Assembly: GCA_016200145.1 (NCBI GenBank)
Contig: JACQFH010000639.1
Span: 1 to 36,816 of the forward strand
Direction of reading: 5' to 3'
Length of the DNA stretch: 36,816 bases
From: Planctomycetia bacterium
GTDB lineage: Bacteria; Planctomycetota; Planctomycetia; Planctomycetales; Planctomycetaceae
In this document: positions 16,199-24,776 of the stretch, piece by piece
How positions within the stretch are numbered: the stretch's first letter is position 1
Layout of the letters: every line of letters starts with the position of its first letter
Translations under genes and position numbers: made by a program
Notes under the pieces: generated by a model
Seen by the model: only the letters and a program-made list of their open reading frames with translations
What the model was told of the DNA's origin: nothing
Databases searched by the model: none

Positions 16199-17791
16199 TT
16201 AATCCTCGTCGCTTTCGTACGTCGCGTAGGGATTGAACTGGCTCTCCGCCCAGCGCGACTTTTCAAAGCCCCACGCGTACAGCGCCGCGCCCAGCGGCAA
16301 CACCGACACCGCCGCCAGGCACACCGCGAACATCCCCTGATCCACGCCCTCCCGAATGCCCGTCGAAAACACCGTATCCAGCAGCGCCAGCAGCAATCCG
16401 AACACGAGCCACCACAGAAAGATGCGCTTGTCGACGGGTGACGGCTGGTTCGGCGCGACCCCAAATGGTCTCGGCAGCCCTTTGACGCCGAATGCCTGTT
16501 CGATCTCGGCATGCGGCATGTACGTCGCCAGAGAGTAATTGACTTCCCTGGCAGCGGGCTGCCCGGCTGTCGCATCGTCGCCGGCTGGCGGTCGCGTGAT
16601 CTCGACCGACAGACTCTCGGGCGGAGCAATGTAATCGGTCGCGGCCACTTCTTCGCCGATTTCGACTTTCCAATAGAATTCCCCCAGCACGTGCCGCACC
16701 GTGGCCAGCGCCCGCTGGAAAATCTTGAACGTGCGGCCGTCGCACCGCGCCGTCTTGCCGCTTGTCTTCACCGAGCCTGCCGAGATCGGCTTCGCGAAGC
16801 TCCAATGCTTGTCGCTGTTGATCAGCCAGCGAAAGCCCTTCCGCGCCTGGTACAACAGGTACTCGGTCCAGAAATACTCCGTGCCTTCGATCGTCACCGA
16901 CCGCGCCATGAAACCGATCACGGTGTACTCGACACCCTGCAAAGCGCCCGACGTTCCCAGCGGGATGAGCGGATGGTGTTCGCTTTGACTGAGCGTCTGC
17001 AGGTATTTGAGCTTCCCTTGATTGGCGTCCAGCAGCGACATGCAACTGGGGCAGGTGACCCGTTCCGATTTATCGGGCGCCACGAGCGTCAGTTGACCGC
17101 CGCATTGCGGACACGCCACCTGAATGGCGGAAATCTTCGCTGGTTCGGCGTCGTCGCCACGTGCCGCCGTTGAAATCCCGATTTCGTCGAGGCTCACCTC
17201 GCGGCCCAGATACAACCTCGGTTCGTCGTCGCTGTAATCGAGCGTCGCAAACGAGGAATCGGGGCCGTACAGGTCTGCATAATTCAGGGTTTCATTCGGC
17301 ACGAATCGGTACGGGATTTCGCCTTCCGCCGAAAGCGCCGTGGCCGTCCCAACTTCGGCAACCGTGAATTCTCCTTTGGTCCCCAGTGCGAGGCGGTGCT
17401 CGATTTCGAGGCCCCCGAACGGCGGCAGCGGAGTTTCTTGCGAAGGCTTTCTCGCAAAGGTCAGATAGAACCGCCCCTGCGCCTCGGCCAGCCAGCCCCA
17501 GCGATTGCCGGGAAATGCGGCATACCACTCATCCCACACGCCACCGGCCGCGTGCCGGTATTGCGAGCGGCCCACGAGCGTAAATCGTTTCCCCTCGTAT
17601 TGCCCATGCAGTCCGACTTTCAGAGGCGATTCGGTCGCGACGAGATCGGCGACTTTGCCCAGGTCCTCCAGCCGCTTGTCTCCCCGGGCGACGACTGAAT
17701 GACAGTACGTGCAGACCGTCACGAGCGAGCTGCTGACCTGAAACCTCACCGGACCGGCGCATGCGGGACAGGCTGCCTGCTTGCCTTTCAT
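16199..17791 (-). CDS. DUF4178 protein with two zinc ribbons and C-terminal membrane helices
   Basis: 530 residues. It opens with a zinc ribbon (CPAC...CTYC, ~8-32), then a DUF4178 domain (~55-200) with YEGKRFTLVGRSQY and WDEWYAAF. A second ribbon (CPQC...CPSC, ~227-250) precedes a second DUF4178 copy (~270-415; YTVIGFMARS, YFWTEYLLYQ, GFRWL). Two hydrophobic helices lie near 455-520. DUF4178 has no established biochemical role; the duplicated ribbon-domain pair suggests nucleic-acid or protein binding at the membrane. The ATG at 17789-17791 overlaps the speD stop as ATGA. The domain architecture is clear and the function unknown. Confidence 0.87.
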   Translation of the reverse strand: MKGKQAACPACAGPVRFQVSSSLVTVCTYCHSVVARGDKRLEDLGKVADLVATESPLKVGLHGQYEGKRFTLVGRSQYRHAAGGVWDEWYAAFPGNRWGWLAEAQGRFYLTFARKPSQETPLPPFGGLEIEHRLALGTKGEFTVAEVGTATALSAEGEIPYRFVPNETLNYADLYGPDSSFATLDYSDDEPRLYLGREVSLDEIGISTAARGDDAEPAKISAIQVACPQCGGQLTLVAPDKSERVTCPSCMSLLDANQGKLKYLQTLSQSEHHPLIPLGTSGALQGVEYTVIGFMARSVTIEGTEYFWTEYLLYQARKGFRWLINSDKHWSFAKPISAGSVKTSGKTARCDGRTFKIFQRALATVRHVLGEFYWKVEIGEEVAATDYIAPPESLSVEITRPPAGDDATAGQPAAREVNYSLATYMPHAEIEQAFGVKGLPRPFGVAPNQPSPVDKRIFLWWLVFGLLLALLDTVFSTGIREGVDQGMFAVCLAAVSVLPLGAALYAWGFEKSRWAESQFNPYATYESDED

Positions 17792-18189
17792 GCCGGGCCT
17801 CTGCCGCTCGCGGCCGGAAGTCGCTCGCAGTCATCATCGACCATCCTCCCGCCGCGCGGCACACACCGCACCACGACGCGTGCGGCGCCCAGTCGTTCTG
17901 TGAGCCGTTCCTGCCAGGGCCAGTCCGCGTGCGGCCGGCAACAGTACAGATTGAACGTCGCCAGGCCAAACTCAGGAAACGTGTGGCACGTCAAATGCGA
18001 CTCGGCCAGCAGGTACATCCCCGTCACTCCGCTGGGCGCGGGGAACTGATGCCAGTGCGGGTGGCCGATCGTCCGCAGTTCGAGGTCCGAAATCACCTCG
18101 TTGCACAAGGCGCGAAGCGTCGCCAGATTGCTCAATGCCGCGCTTTCGCAGCCCTCGGCCTCGATGATCCATTCGTGCCCGGTCAGCAT
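17788..18189 (-). CDS. speD: S-adenosylmethionine decarboxylase proenzyme
   Basis: 133 residues from the ATG at 18187-18189; an in-frame ATG at 18211-18213 would give 141. I prefer the shorter form because MLTGHEWIIEAEGC aligns with the usual start of small bacterial SpeD proteins; neither start has a good ribosome-binding site. The key motif is LLAESHLTCHTFPE: the Ser is the self-cleavage site that becomes the pyruvoyl cofactor, and the following His and Cys are the expected catalytic residues. The product, decarboxylated SAM, is the aminopropyl donor for spermidine-synthase-type enzymes such as the one four genes downstream. It is the first gene of the operon. No putrescine-forming enzyme is in the window. 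Confidence 0.9.
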   Translation of the reverse strand: MLTGHEWIIEAEGCESAALSNLATLRALCNEVISDLELRTIGHPHWHQFPAPSGVTGMYLLAESHLTCHTFPEFGLATFNLYCCRPHADWPWQERLTERLGAARVVVRCVPRGGRMVDDDCERLPAASGRGPA

Positions 18190-18534
18190 GGGGCAGATTA
18201 TGCCATGACGCATAAACCAGAGTAAAGGTGGGCGGGGTCGGCCGTTCCGGATGCCAGCGTGAACGTAATCCGGCATTTTCAGGATCACGGAATTTCACCG
18301 GTTCTTTTGCCGGAAGGGCGAAAGTCGGTCAGAGACCGCTGCCGGTTTAGAGATCGGAAACCTGCATATCCCCAGGAACGTTCGAAGCCCGCAATGTGTG
18401 GGGCGGACTTGGACTGCCTGTGCGTGGAAATTCCCCTGCCCCAGGAGTATGCTGGTTGCATTCCGGGCGCAGTTCAGGCCGCGCCCGCGGGGCGTCCTGG
18501 CGGTCATGCGATCAACTCGATCAGGAGAGCAGTC
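18190..18534. other. Divergent control region between speD and the Gfo/Idh/MocA gene
   Basis: 345 bases with no gene I can support. It must hold the promoter of the minus-strand speD operon and that of the plus-strand oxidoreductase. Visible elements are copy 2 of the 20-base motif (18273-18292), a perfect stem CGGGCGC (18464-18470) with GCGCCCG (18481-18487) around a 10-nt loop, and an AGGAG ribosome-binding site at 18523-18527. I could not assign -35 and -10 boxes with confidence. Confidence 0.55.
18273..18292 (-). promoter_or_regulatory. Copy 2 of the 20-base shared motif, upstream of speD
   Basis: Identical to 12444-12463 at 19 of 20 positions (GCATTTTCAGGATCAC is exact). It lies 84-103 bases before the speD start codon, a suitable distance for an operator or promoter element. 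The inverted-repeat partner seen in copy 1 is broken here after GAA. No other copy was seen in the window. Confidence 0.45.
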
Positions 18535-19821
18535 ATGTCGAACAAGGCAAAGCGGCTTCCTCGGCGTCAGTTCCTCAAATCTGCTCTTTCGGTTGCCGGG
18601 GCCGCCGCAGTAGCCCCCACGATCATTCCCAGCTCGGCCCTGGGCCTCGACGGCGCGGTCGCACCCAGCGAACGAGTGATCGTCGGCGGGATCGGGATCG
18701 GCAACCGGGGCACCTACGACCTCGGCTGTTTCCTGGAACAGAAAGATGTGCAGTTCGTCGCCGTGTGCGACATCAAAGAGGCGCGGCGGACCGCCGTCAA
18801 GAAAATTGCCGACGAAAAGTACGGCACGCAGAAGTGCGAAATGTATCGCGATTTTCGCGAGCTGCTCGACCGCAAAGACATCGACGCCGTGCTGATCGCC
18901 ACGGGCCCGAACTGGCACGCGACCGCCGCGATGAACGCCGCCAAGGCCGGCAAAGACATGTACTGCGAAAAGCCCTGCACGAAGAACATCGCGCAGAGCC
19001 TGATCCTGGCCGACACGATGCGCCGCACCGGCCGCGTGTTCCAGGCCGGCACGCAGCGGCGCAACCTGCCGCACTTCGCGTTCGCCTGCGAACTGGCCCG
19101 CACGGGCAAGCTCGGCAAGCTCAAAAAGGTCTACGCCCATCCGGCCGGGATGCAGGCTATGACGAGCGGCTGGCTGATCCCGGAACAGGAACCGAACAAG
19201 GAAGTCGTCGACTGGAACATGTACTTGGGCCCCGCAGCCTGGCGGCCGTTCAACGCCAAGTTGCTCGACGGTTTCAACTTCGAAAAGGGTGGCGGGCTGG
19301 TCGGCGGCGGCGTGCTCGAATGGGGCTCGCACTGCGTCGACCTCTGCCAGTGGGCCGTGGGAGACTGCCCCCCGCCGATCGAGTACAACGCGCCGGCCAA
19401 CGGCGAGCTCATGGCTCGCTACGAGAACGGCGTCGAGCTGATCTACCGTGAAAAGGGCTGGATTCCTCTCGGCTCGTGCCCGGTCCGATTCGAAGGCGAA
19501 ACCGGCTGGGTCGAAGCGGGAGACAGCGGCAAGCTCGTGTTGAGTTCGCCGGAACTGCTTGCCGGAAGGTCGGTCGCCGAAATCGGTGGCTACCCGGCGA
19601 CCTACCACGTCCGGGATTTCCTCGACTGCGTCAAGACGCGCAGCCAGCCGAAGGGAAATGCCGACGCGGCCTGCAACGCGCACATCGCCTGCCACGCCGC
19701 GAACATCGCGCTGTACCTGAACCGGCAGGTCAAATACGACCTTAAGAAGCACGAGTTCATCAACGACGAACAGGCCAACCGCCTGCGTTCCGAAGCCCTC
19801 CGCGAACCCTGGCGCCTGTAA
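18535..19821 (+). CDS. Tat-exported Gfo/Idh/MocA family oxidoreductase
   Basis: 428 residues from the ATG at 18535, chosen for the AGGAG about seven bases upstream and the immediate Tat signal (PRRQFLKSALSVAGAAAVAPTIIPSSALG). The Rossmann N-terminal domain has a glycine-rich loop (GGIGIGNRG), VAVCDIK, and the family motif YCEKPCTKN, whose Lys is the conserved EKP lysine. The C-terminal alpha/beta domain contains ECD-type substrate-pocket sequence (GGGVLEWGSHCVDLC, with His near 270). These enzymes use NAD(P) to oxidise or reduce sugars and derivatives; planctomycetes carry many exported copies, whose substrates are mostly unknown. It stands alone on its strand, divergent from speD. Confidence 0.93.
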   Translation: MSNKAKRLPRRQFLKSALSVAGAAAVAPTIIPSSALGLDGAVAPSERVIVGGIGIGNRGTYDLGCFLEQKDVQFVAVCDIKEARRTAVKKIADEKYGTQKCEMYRDFRELLDRKDIDAVLIATGPNWHATAAMNAAKAGKDMYCEKPCTKNIAQSLILADTMRRTGRVFQAGTQRRNLPHFAFACELARTGKLGKLKKVYAHPAGMQAMTSGWLIPEQEPNKEVVDWNMYLGPAAWRPFNAKLLDGFNFEKGGGLVGGGVLEWGSHCVDLCQWAVGDCPPPIEYNAPANGELMARYENGVELIYREKGWIPLGSCPVRFEGETGWVEAGDSGKLVLSSPELLAGRSVAEIGGYPATYHVRDFLDCVKTRSQPKGNADAACNAHIACHAANIALYLNRQVKYDLKKHEFINDEQANRLRSEALREPWRL

Positions 19822-19839
19822 CCAAACAAGTCTGTCTGT

Positions 19840-19850
19840 GACGTAACGTC
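19840..19850. repeat. Short palindrome in the gap before the HEAT-repeat gene
   Basis: GACGTAACGTC is a perfect 5-bp inverted repeat with one central base, 57 bases before the next start codon. It could be a small operator; it is short enough to occur by chance. Confidence 0.25.
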
Positions 19851-19906
19851 TCGCTCAATTGATGATTTCGTACCCGTCAAGATTGTTGACCCTCCGGATT
19901 GATCCC

Positions 19907-22054
19907 ATGCACCTGACTCGACATTTCGCTCGCTCTGTCGTCGTGCTTGCCGCGTTCTTGGCTTTGACCGCCGCGTCGGTCCGGGCGGCTGAGGGCACTT
20001 CGCCTTCGCCGGAAAAGGAACGGGAACTGATTGCCCTCCTTCGTTCCGACGCGCCGGCGGCCGAGAAGGCCCTGGCCTGCAAAAACCTGGCCGTCCATGG
20101 TTCGGATGTGGCCGTGCCTGAGCTGGCGAAGCTGCTCGTCGACGAACGGCTCGCCTCGTGGGCGCGAATTCCGCTGGAAGTGATCCCCGGCGCGGCGGCC
20201 GACGAGGCGCTGCGCAAGGCGCTCGATTCGACGCAGGGAATACTGCTGGTCGGCGTTCTCAACTCGATTGGCGTCCGCCGCGACGCCGGCGCCGTCGACC
20301 CCTTGACCTCCCGCCTGCAGGATGCCGATGCGGAGGTCGCCTCGGCCGCCGCCGTCGCACTGGGGCAGATCGGAAATGTGCCGGCCTCGAAGTCCCTCCG
20401 CAAGGCCCTGCCGGTGGCGCCTGCCAAAGTTCGCTCGGCCGTCGCCGAGGGGCTGGTGCTGTGTGCCGAACGATTCTTCGTGGAAGGCAATGCGGCCGCT
20501 GCCGCCGAGATTTACGACGAAGTCCGCAAGGCCGATGTCCCTCAGCAGAGGATTCTGGAAGCGACTCGCGGCGCGATCCTGTCGCGCAAAGATGAAGGCA
20601 TCGCCCTCTTGACCGAGCAGTTCAAGTCGCCCGACAAAGCGCTGTTTCAGATCGCACTCACCACGGCCCGCGAGTTCCCGGGACGCAAGATTGATGAAGC
20701 TCTCGCTGCTGAAGTGACCAAGGCCGCCCCCGAGCGGGCCGCCCTGATCATCGAGGCCATGGCCGACCGCAAAGAAACCGTCGTGCTGCCCGCAATTGTG
20801 AAGGCGGCCGGCAAAGGTGCCAAGCCAGTTCGCATCGCAGCGATCGGCGCGCTGGGACGGGTAGGCGACTCTTCGTGCCTGTCTTCGCTCCTGGAAATCG
20901 CGATGGAATCTGATGCCGAAGTCGGACAAACGGCGAAGACCGCCCTGGCGGATTTGCCGGGAGAAGGAGTCGATAAAGAAATTGTCGCCCGTCTGGCGAA
21001 AGCCGAGGGCAAGGCGTATCCGATGTTGATCGAGCTGGTCGGCCAGCGGCGGATCGAAGCCATTTCCGCACTGCTCAAGGCCGTCGAGCATTCCGACAAA
21101 ACGGTTCGCAGCGCGGCGTTGACGTCCCTCGGGCAGACTATTCCCGCAAAGAACCTGTCTGTTCTGATCGCGCAGGTTGTTTCACCGAAGCACGCCGACG
21201 ACGCTCCCGTGGCTCAACTGGCGCTGAAGACGGCCTGCGTCCGTATGCCCGATCGCGAAGCCTGCGCCACCGAGCTGGCGAGCGGCATCGAAAAATCTCC
21301 CGCCGCGACGAAGACGATCCTGCTGGAGATCCTCAGCGACGTGGGGGGGGCCAAAGCCCTTAATACGATTGGTACGGCAGCCAAGAGTAACGACGACAAA
21401 CTTCAGGACACGGGCAGCCGTTTGCTCGGCAAGTGGAGCAGTGTCGACGCCGCGCCCGTGCTGCTCGATTTGGCGAAAACCTCCGCCAGCGACAAGTACC
21501 ATGTGCGGGCCATCCGCGGCTACATCAGCCTGGTGCGCCGGTTCAAAGAGATTCCGGAGCCGGAGCGTCTTGAGATGTGCCAGAACGCCATGGCCGCGGC
21601 CCGCCATGCCGACGATCAGAAGCTCGTGCTGGGCGTGCTCAAGCTGTACCCGAGCATCGGCACCCTCAAGCTGGCCGTCACGGCGAGCAAGGCCCCGGAG
21701 CTGAAAGACGAAGCGACGCAAACCACGCTGGCAATCGCCCAGAAGATCGGCGGTAAGTCCGACGAAGTCCGCGAGCTCCTGTCGCAGGCCGGTCTCGAGA
21801 AAGTAAAGCTGGAGATCGTCAAGGCCGAGTACGGCTCGGGAGCGACGCAGAAGGACGTCACCGAAGTCCTGCAGAAGCAGGCCGGCGACCTGCAACTGAT
21901 TTCGCTGCCTGACGGCAACTACAACGCCAGCTTCGGTGGCGACCCGACCCCCAACACGCCCAAGCAGTTGAAGATCAAGTACAAGATCAACGGCAAAGCC
22001 GGCGAAGCCACCTTTGCCGAAAATGCCCTGATTATTCTACCCATGCCGAAGTGA
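19907..22054 (+). CDS. Secreted HEAT-repeat protein with C-terminal DUF3395-like domain
   Basis: About 715 residues from the ATG at 19907, which gives a proper signal peptide (MHLTRHFARSVVVLAAFLAL..VRAAEG); upstream in-frame starts at 19859-19862 would spoil it. Residues ~35-640 are helical HEAT-like repeats of about 30-35 residues with the A-A-x-ALG-x-I pattern (for example AAAVALGQIGNVPA and RIAAIGALGRVG). The last ~80 residues change to beta structure: EYGSGATQKDVTEVL..FGGDPTPNTPKQLKIKYKING, which recalls the DUF3395 domain. It is probably a periplasmic protein-protein interaction scaffold. No haem-binding CxxCH motif is present. Partner and pathway are unknown. Confidence 0.85.
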   Translation: MHLTRHFARSVVVLAAFLALTAASVRAAEGTSPSPEKERELIALLRSDAPAAEKALACKNLAVHGSDVAVPELAKLLVDERLASWARIPLEVIPGAAADEALRKALDSTQGILLVGVLNSIGVRRDAGAVDPLTSRLQDADAEVASAAAVALGQIGNVPASKSLRKALPVAPAKVRSAVAEGLVLCAERFFVEGNAAAAAEIYDEVRKADVPQQRILEATRGAILSRKDEGIALLTEQFKSPDKALFQIALTTAREFPGRKIDEALAAEVTKAAPERAALIIEAMADRKETVVLPAIVKAAGKGAKPVRIAAIGALGRVGDSSCLSSLLEIAMESDAEVGQTAKTALADLPGEGVDKEIVARLAKAEGKAYPMLIELVGQRRIEAISALLKAVEHSDKTVRSAALTSLGQTIPAKNLSVLIAQVVSPKHADDAPVAQLALKTACVRMPDREACATELASGIEKSPAATKTILLEILSDVGGAKALNTIGTAAKSNDDKLQDTGSRLLGKWSSVDAAPVLLDLAKTSASDKYHVRAIRGYISLVRRFKEIPEPERLEMCQNAMAAARHADDQKLVLGVLKLYPSIGTLKLAVTASKAPELKDEATQTTLAIAQKIGGKSDEVRELLSQAGLEKVKLEIVKAEYGSGATQKDVTEVLQKQAGDLQLISLPDGNYNASFGGDPTPNTPKQLKIKYKINGKAGEATFAENALIILPMPK

Positions 22055-22167
22055 GTTCTTGCTTTCAGGCAATCCTGAGCTAAGTTACATTTGCGATTTG
22101 CGTTGCAGCAGGCCAGACGTGGCCGGCTGGGCGGAATACGCTTGCCGCGAATGACTTTGGCTCCGGT

Positions 22168-22383
22168 ATGTCCGAAAAGCGACATCAACAGAAACTGTAT
22201 CGCATCGTCGGCATTCGCCGTAACGAGTCGCGTGAGGTTCTGCGGTCGGGGCTGTCCCGCGAGCAGGCGACGGCGCTGTTTCTGACTCTCATGAACTCGG
22301 AAGAGTTCACCGGCTTTGCCGTCGAGCGGGATCCGCATCAACCGGCCGCCAGGCACGAAGTCTTCGCGCACACCGGCACCTGA
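22168..22383 (+). CDS. 71-aa hypothetical protein
   Basis: A small soluble-looking protein, charged and without a signal peptide: YRIVGIRRNESREVL..GLSREQATALF..LMNSEEFTGFAVERD. The sequence reads like a compact alpha/beta fold with plausible amphipathic helices rather than a shadow frame, and it fills an otherwise empty gap. The ribosome-binding site is weak. Its stop at 22381-22383 lies 11 bases from the convergent secretin stop. I do not recognise a family. Confidence 0.55.
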   Translation: MSEKRHQQKLYRIVGIRRNESREVLRSGLSREQATALFLTLMNSEEFTGFAVERDPHQPAARHEVFAHTGT

Positions 22384-22393
22384 AAAATCCGGG

Positions 22394-24631
22394 CTACCGC
22401 TTCGTGCGCGGATCGCTGGCCTTTGGCTTCTTCGAGGCCTGTGGTTCCGGAATTACCGTGCCGTCGGGAACAACGATCTCGACCGGGGGCGGAGGGACGG
22501 GCTCAAACGGGATCGCACCGCGCGGCGGCGGGATTACGGGCGGAAACTCTTCCTGCGCCGTCGGCGCGAAATACTCCGGTGGCAGCGGATAGGGATCGCT
22601 CAGGTTGCCGATCGCGTCGGGCAGTCGGCCCAGTCGCAAATGCCGCGGGTTCTCATAGGCATCGGGCAGCCTGGCTTCATAGGGGCGCGGGGCCCGGTTG
22701 AGCGCGCCATTCATCAGGGGCGTGAATGCCTGCTCAAGCTCGACCTGGTGCACCGCATTCTCGTACTCGATCGGATAAGGCGCGATTCGCGGGAGCAGCG
22801 CGAAGACGATTTCCACCCGCTGACGATTGACGGTCCGTTTCTGGAACAACCGGCCGATGACGCGCATGTCGCCCAGAATCGGAACTTTGTCCTGTGTTTC
22901 GATGTCCTGTTCTTTGATCAGCCCGCCGATCACCATCCCGCAGCCATCGGGCAGCAAAACGGTCGTCTCGGTCGTCGTCGTTTCGGTTTGCGGCAATCCG
23001 TTGGGATTGATCTGCCCGGTCGAGACCTCGGGCATTACCGACATCAGCACCTGGTTGTCGGCGCTGATCTGCGGTGTCACCGTCAGTACGACCCCCGTGT
23101 TCAGGAAGTTGACGTTCTGCAGCGTGCTGGTCTGGGTCGTCGTCGTGACGAAGTAGCCGAACCGCTGTCCAATCTGGATTCTCGCCTGCTGCCCGTTGGT
23201 CACAATGACCTTGGGCGAGGCCAGCGTCTTGGATTCCGTCGTCGTCTGCAGGGCCTGGACCACGGAATTGAAGTTGGCGCTGTCGACCGTGAACAGTGAC
23301 GCCGGCGTCGCCGCCGGATTGGCAAATCCCACTGTTTTCAAGGCCATGTTGTAGCCGGCGGCCGAGAACAGGTACTGCAGATTCACGCCGTGCAGCATGT
23401 CATCTTTGAGCGTGATCTGCAGGATATGAACCTCGATCATCACCTGTCGCGGCGGAACATCGACTGTCGCAATGTACTCGGCCACGCGCTGCAGCGAAGC
23501 GGGGATGTCTTCGACGATGATCAGTTCCTGCGCGCTGCGCCGATCTTTGGGGCTGGTCTGGCTGGTGAAGACTTTGCCGGCGGGACACATTCCCTTCACG
23601 ACGACTTCGACGTCATGGGCGCCGACAAAGTTCAGGGGAAAGACCTGGACGTGCCGGTCTTGCAGGTGTGCCGACGCTTTTGAATCGGTGGCGACCTTGG
23701 AGACGAAGATGATGTTCTTAGCGCGCACCCACGTGCATCCGGCGATCTCGACAATCGCCGTGAGCGCTTCCTCGAAATCGACGTCCGTCAGCGTGACCGA
23801 GATACTGGCGGTGGTATCGTCGCCGGCGATGAGATTCAGGCCTCTCTGCCTGGCCAGCAGGTTCAGCACCTGGTTCAACGGGGCCTCGCGAACCACCAGC
23901 GTGATGCGGTCGCCCAGGGGAGTGAGCTGAATGCGGTCATCAGGCGCCGAGTCGTCGAAGGGAATGCTGAGCCGGCCGCTCTCGGGCAATTCGACGGGGT
24001 CCGCCTCCGTCGATCCGGCATCAGATTTCGGCCCCGGAAGCGAAGGGGGCGAATCCTCGTCGCTCGCTGAAACCGGTATCAGAACCTCCGGGAAAGAAGG
24101 AGCATTCTTCTTCGACGACCCCTTTCGAGTCCGGGCGCCTGATTGAACGACGGTTTTCCCCGGCTTCGCTGGCGACAATTCGGGCGCGCCGCCGGCGCCT
24201 GTGCGTCGGGTTCGCGGGGCCTGTTCTGGGATCGTGGAACGACCGCCGCCGTTTCCGGTCGCTGCAACAGAACGTCGGGACTCGCTGACCGCGTTCTCTG
24301 GAATACCACCCAAAGGAGTCTGTGTCGCGGACGTCTGCAGAATCTCCTGCGGTTTCCTGGATCGTCCTGTGGCAGGCAGTCTGTTCGGAGGGTCGGCAAC
24401 CAAGGCATTTTCCGGCTGCCGCGCTGCGATCGGCGCACCGCCAGCAGCCTGGGGTAACGCAATTTGCCGGGATTCCGAAGCGATCCGTTCGCCATTCGGC
24501 GCGGCTTTATCGGCGAATTGCGGTGCGCGACCCGCTGCACATCCGGCGAGCGCCACCAGCACGTACGACAGCCCCAGAAGCGCGTGCCGCCTGTCGTGGA
24601 GTCGGTCGTGTAAGTGAGAAGGGCGAAACAT
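22394..24631 (-). CDS. Outer-membrane secretin lipoprotein (GspD/PilQ family)
   Basis: 745 residues. The N-terminus ends in a lipobox (LVALAGC, Cys ~31). A long low-complexity linker (~35-225) precedes an STN/N0-type domain (~235-310; ITLVVREAPLNQVLNLLARQ), a secretin N1 segment (~315-400; VQVFPLNFVGAHDVEVVV), and the secretin core (~440-640) with VIVTNGQQARIQIGQRFGYF, TGVVLTVTPQIS and the family end motif VPILGDMRVIGRLF. After the core is a ~100-residue Pro-rich tail. It would form the outer-membrane channel of the secretion or pilus machine encoded upstream, as the last gene of that locus. A hairpin and a 145-base gap separate it from the PilP-like gene. Confidence 0.93.
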   Translation of the reverse strand: MFRPSHLHDRLHDRRHALLGLSYVLVALAGCAAGRAPQFADKAAPNGERIASESRQIALPQAAGGAPIAARQPENALVADPPNRLPATGRSRKPQEILQTSATQTPLGGIPENAVSESRRSVAATGNGGGRSTIPEQAPRTRRTGAGGAPELSPAKPGKTVVQSGARTRKGSSKKNAPSFPEVLIPVSASDEDSPPSLPGPKSDAGSTEADPVELPESGRLSIPFDDSAPDDRIQLTPLGDRITLVVREAPLNQVLNLLARQRGLNLIAGDDTTASISVTLTDVDFEEALTAIVEIAGCTWVRAKNIIFVSKVATDSKASAHLQDRHVQVFPLNFVGAHDVEVVVKGMCPAGKVFTSQTSPKDRRSAQELIIVEDIPASLQRVAEYIATVDVPPRQVMIEVHILQITLKDDMLHGVNLQYLFSAAGYNMALKTVGFANPAATPASLFTVDSANFNSVVQALQTTTESKTLASPKVIVTNGQQARIQIGQRFGYFVTTTTQTSTLQNVNFLNTGVVLTVTPQISADNQVLMSVMPEVSTGQINPNGLPQTETTTTETTVLLPDGCGMVIGGLIKEQDIETQDKVPILGDMRVIGRLFQKRTVNRQRVEIVFALLPRIAPYPIEYENAVHQVELEQAFTPLMNGALNRAPRPYEARLPDAYENPRHLRLGRLPDAIGNLSDPYPLPPEYFAPTAQEEFPPVIPPPRGAIPFEPVPPPPVEIVVPDGTVIPEPQASKKPKASDPRTKR

Positions 24632-24701
24632 TTTCCGTCGATTCTCGACGCAGTGTGCCGGTTTCCAAGAGTCGCCCTGTAAAGAGAATGCGCCCCTGCT
24701 G

Positions 24702-24719
24702 TGTTCCTGGTAAGGAACA
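24702..24719. repeat. Perfect hairpin between the PilP-like gene and the secretin gene
   Basis: TGTTCCT (24702-24708) and AGGAACA (24713-24719) form a 7-bp stem with a GGTA loop inside the 145-base gap. It may moderate read-through from the pilM-pilP genes into the secretin gene, or stabilise a processed mRNA end. There is no T-run, so it is not a strong terminator. Confidence 0.4.
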
Positions 24720-24776
24720 ATCTACGTTATCGGCACGACCGGAAAGGCAAGTACAGTCGATTTTGCCGCCCGAGTC

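Noticed and set aside
18295-19752. 485-aa minus-strand frame opposite the Gfo/Idh/MocA gene
   Set aside because: Antisense shadow. The plus-strand protein has a Tat signal and family motifs, while this frame resembles nothing.
19877-21091. 404-aa minus-strand frame opposite the HEAT-repeat gene
   Set aside because: Antisense of a repetitive coding sequence, which readily keeps complementary frames open.
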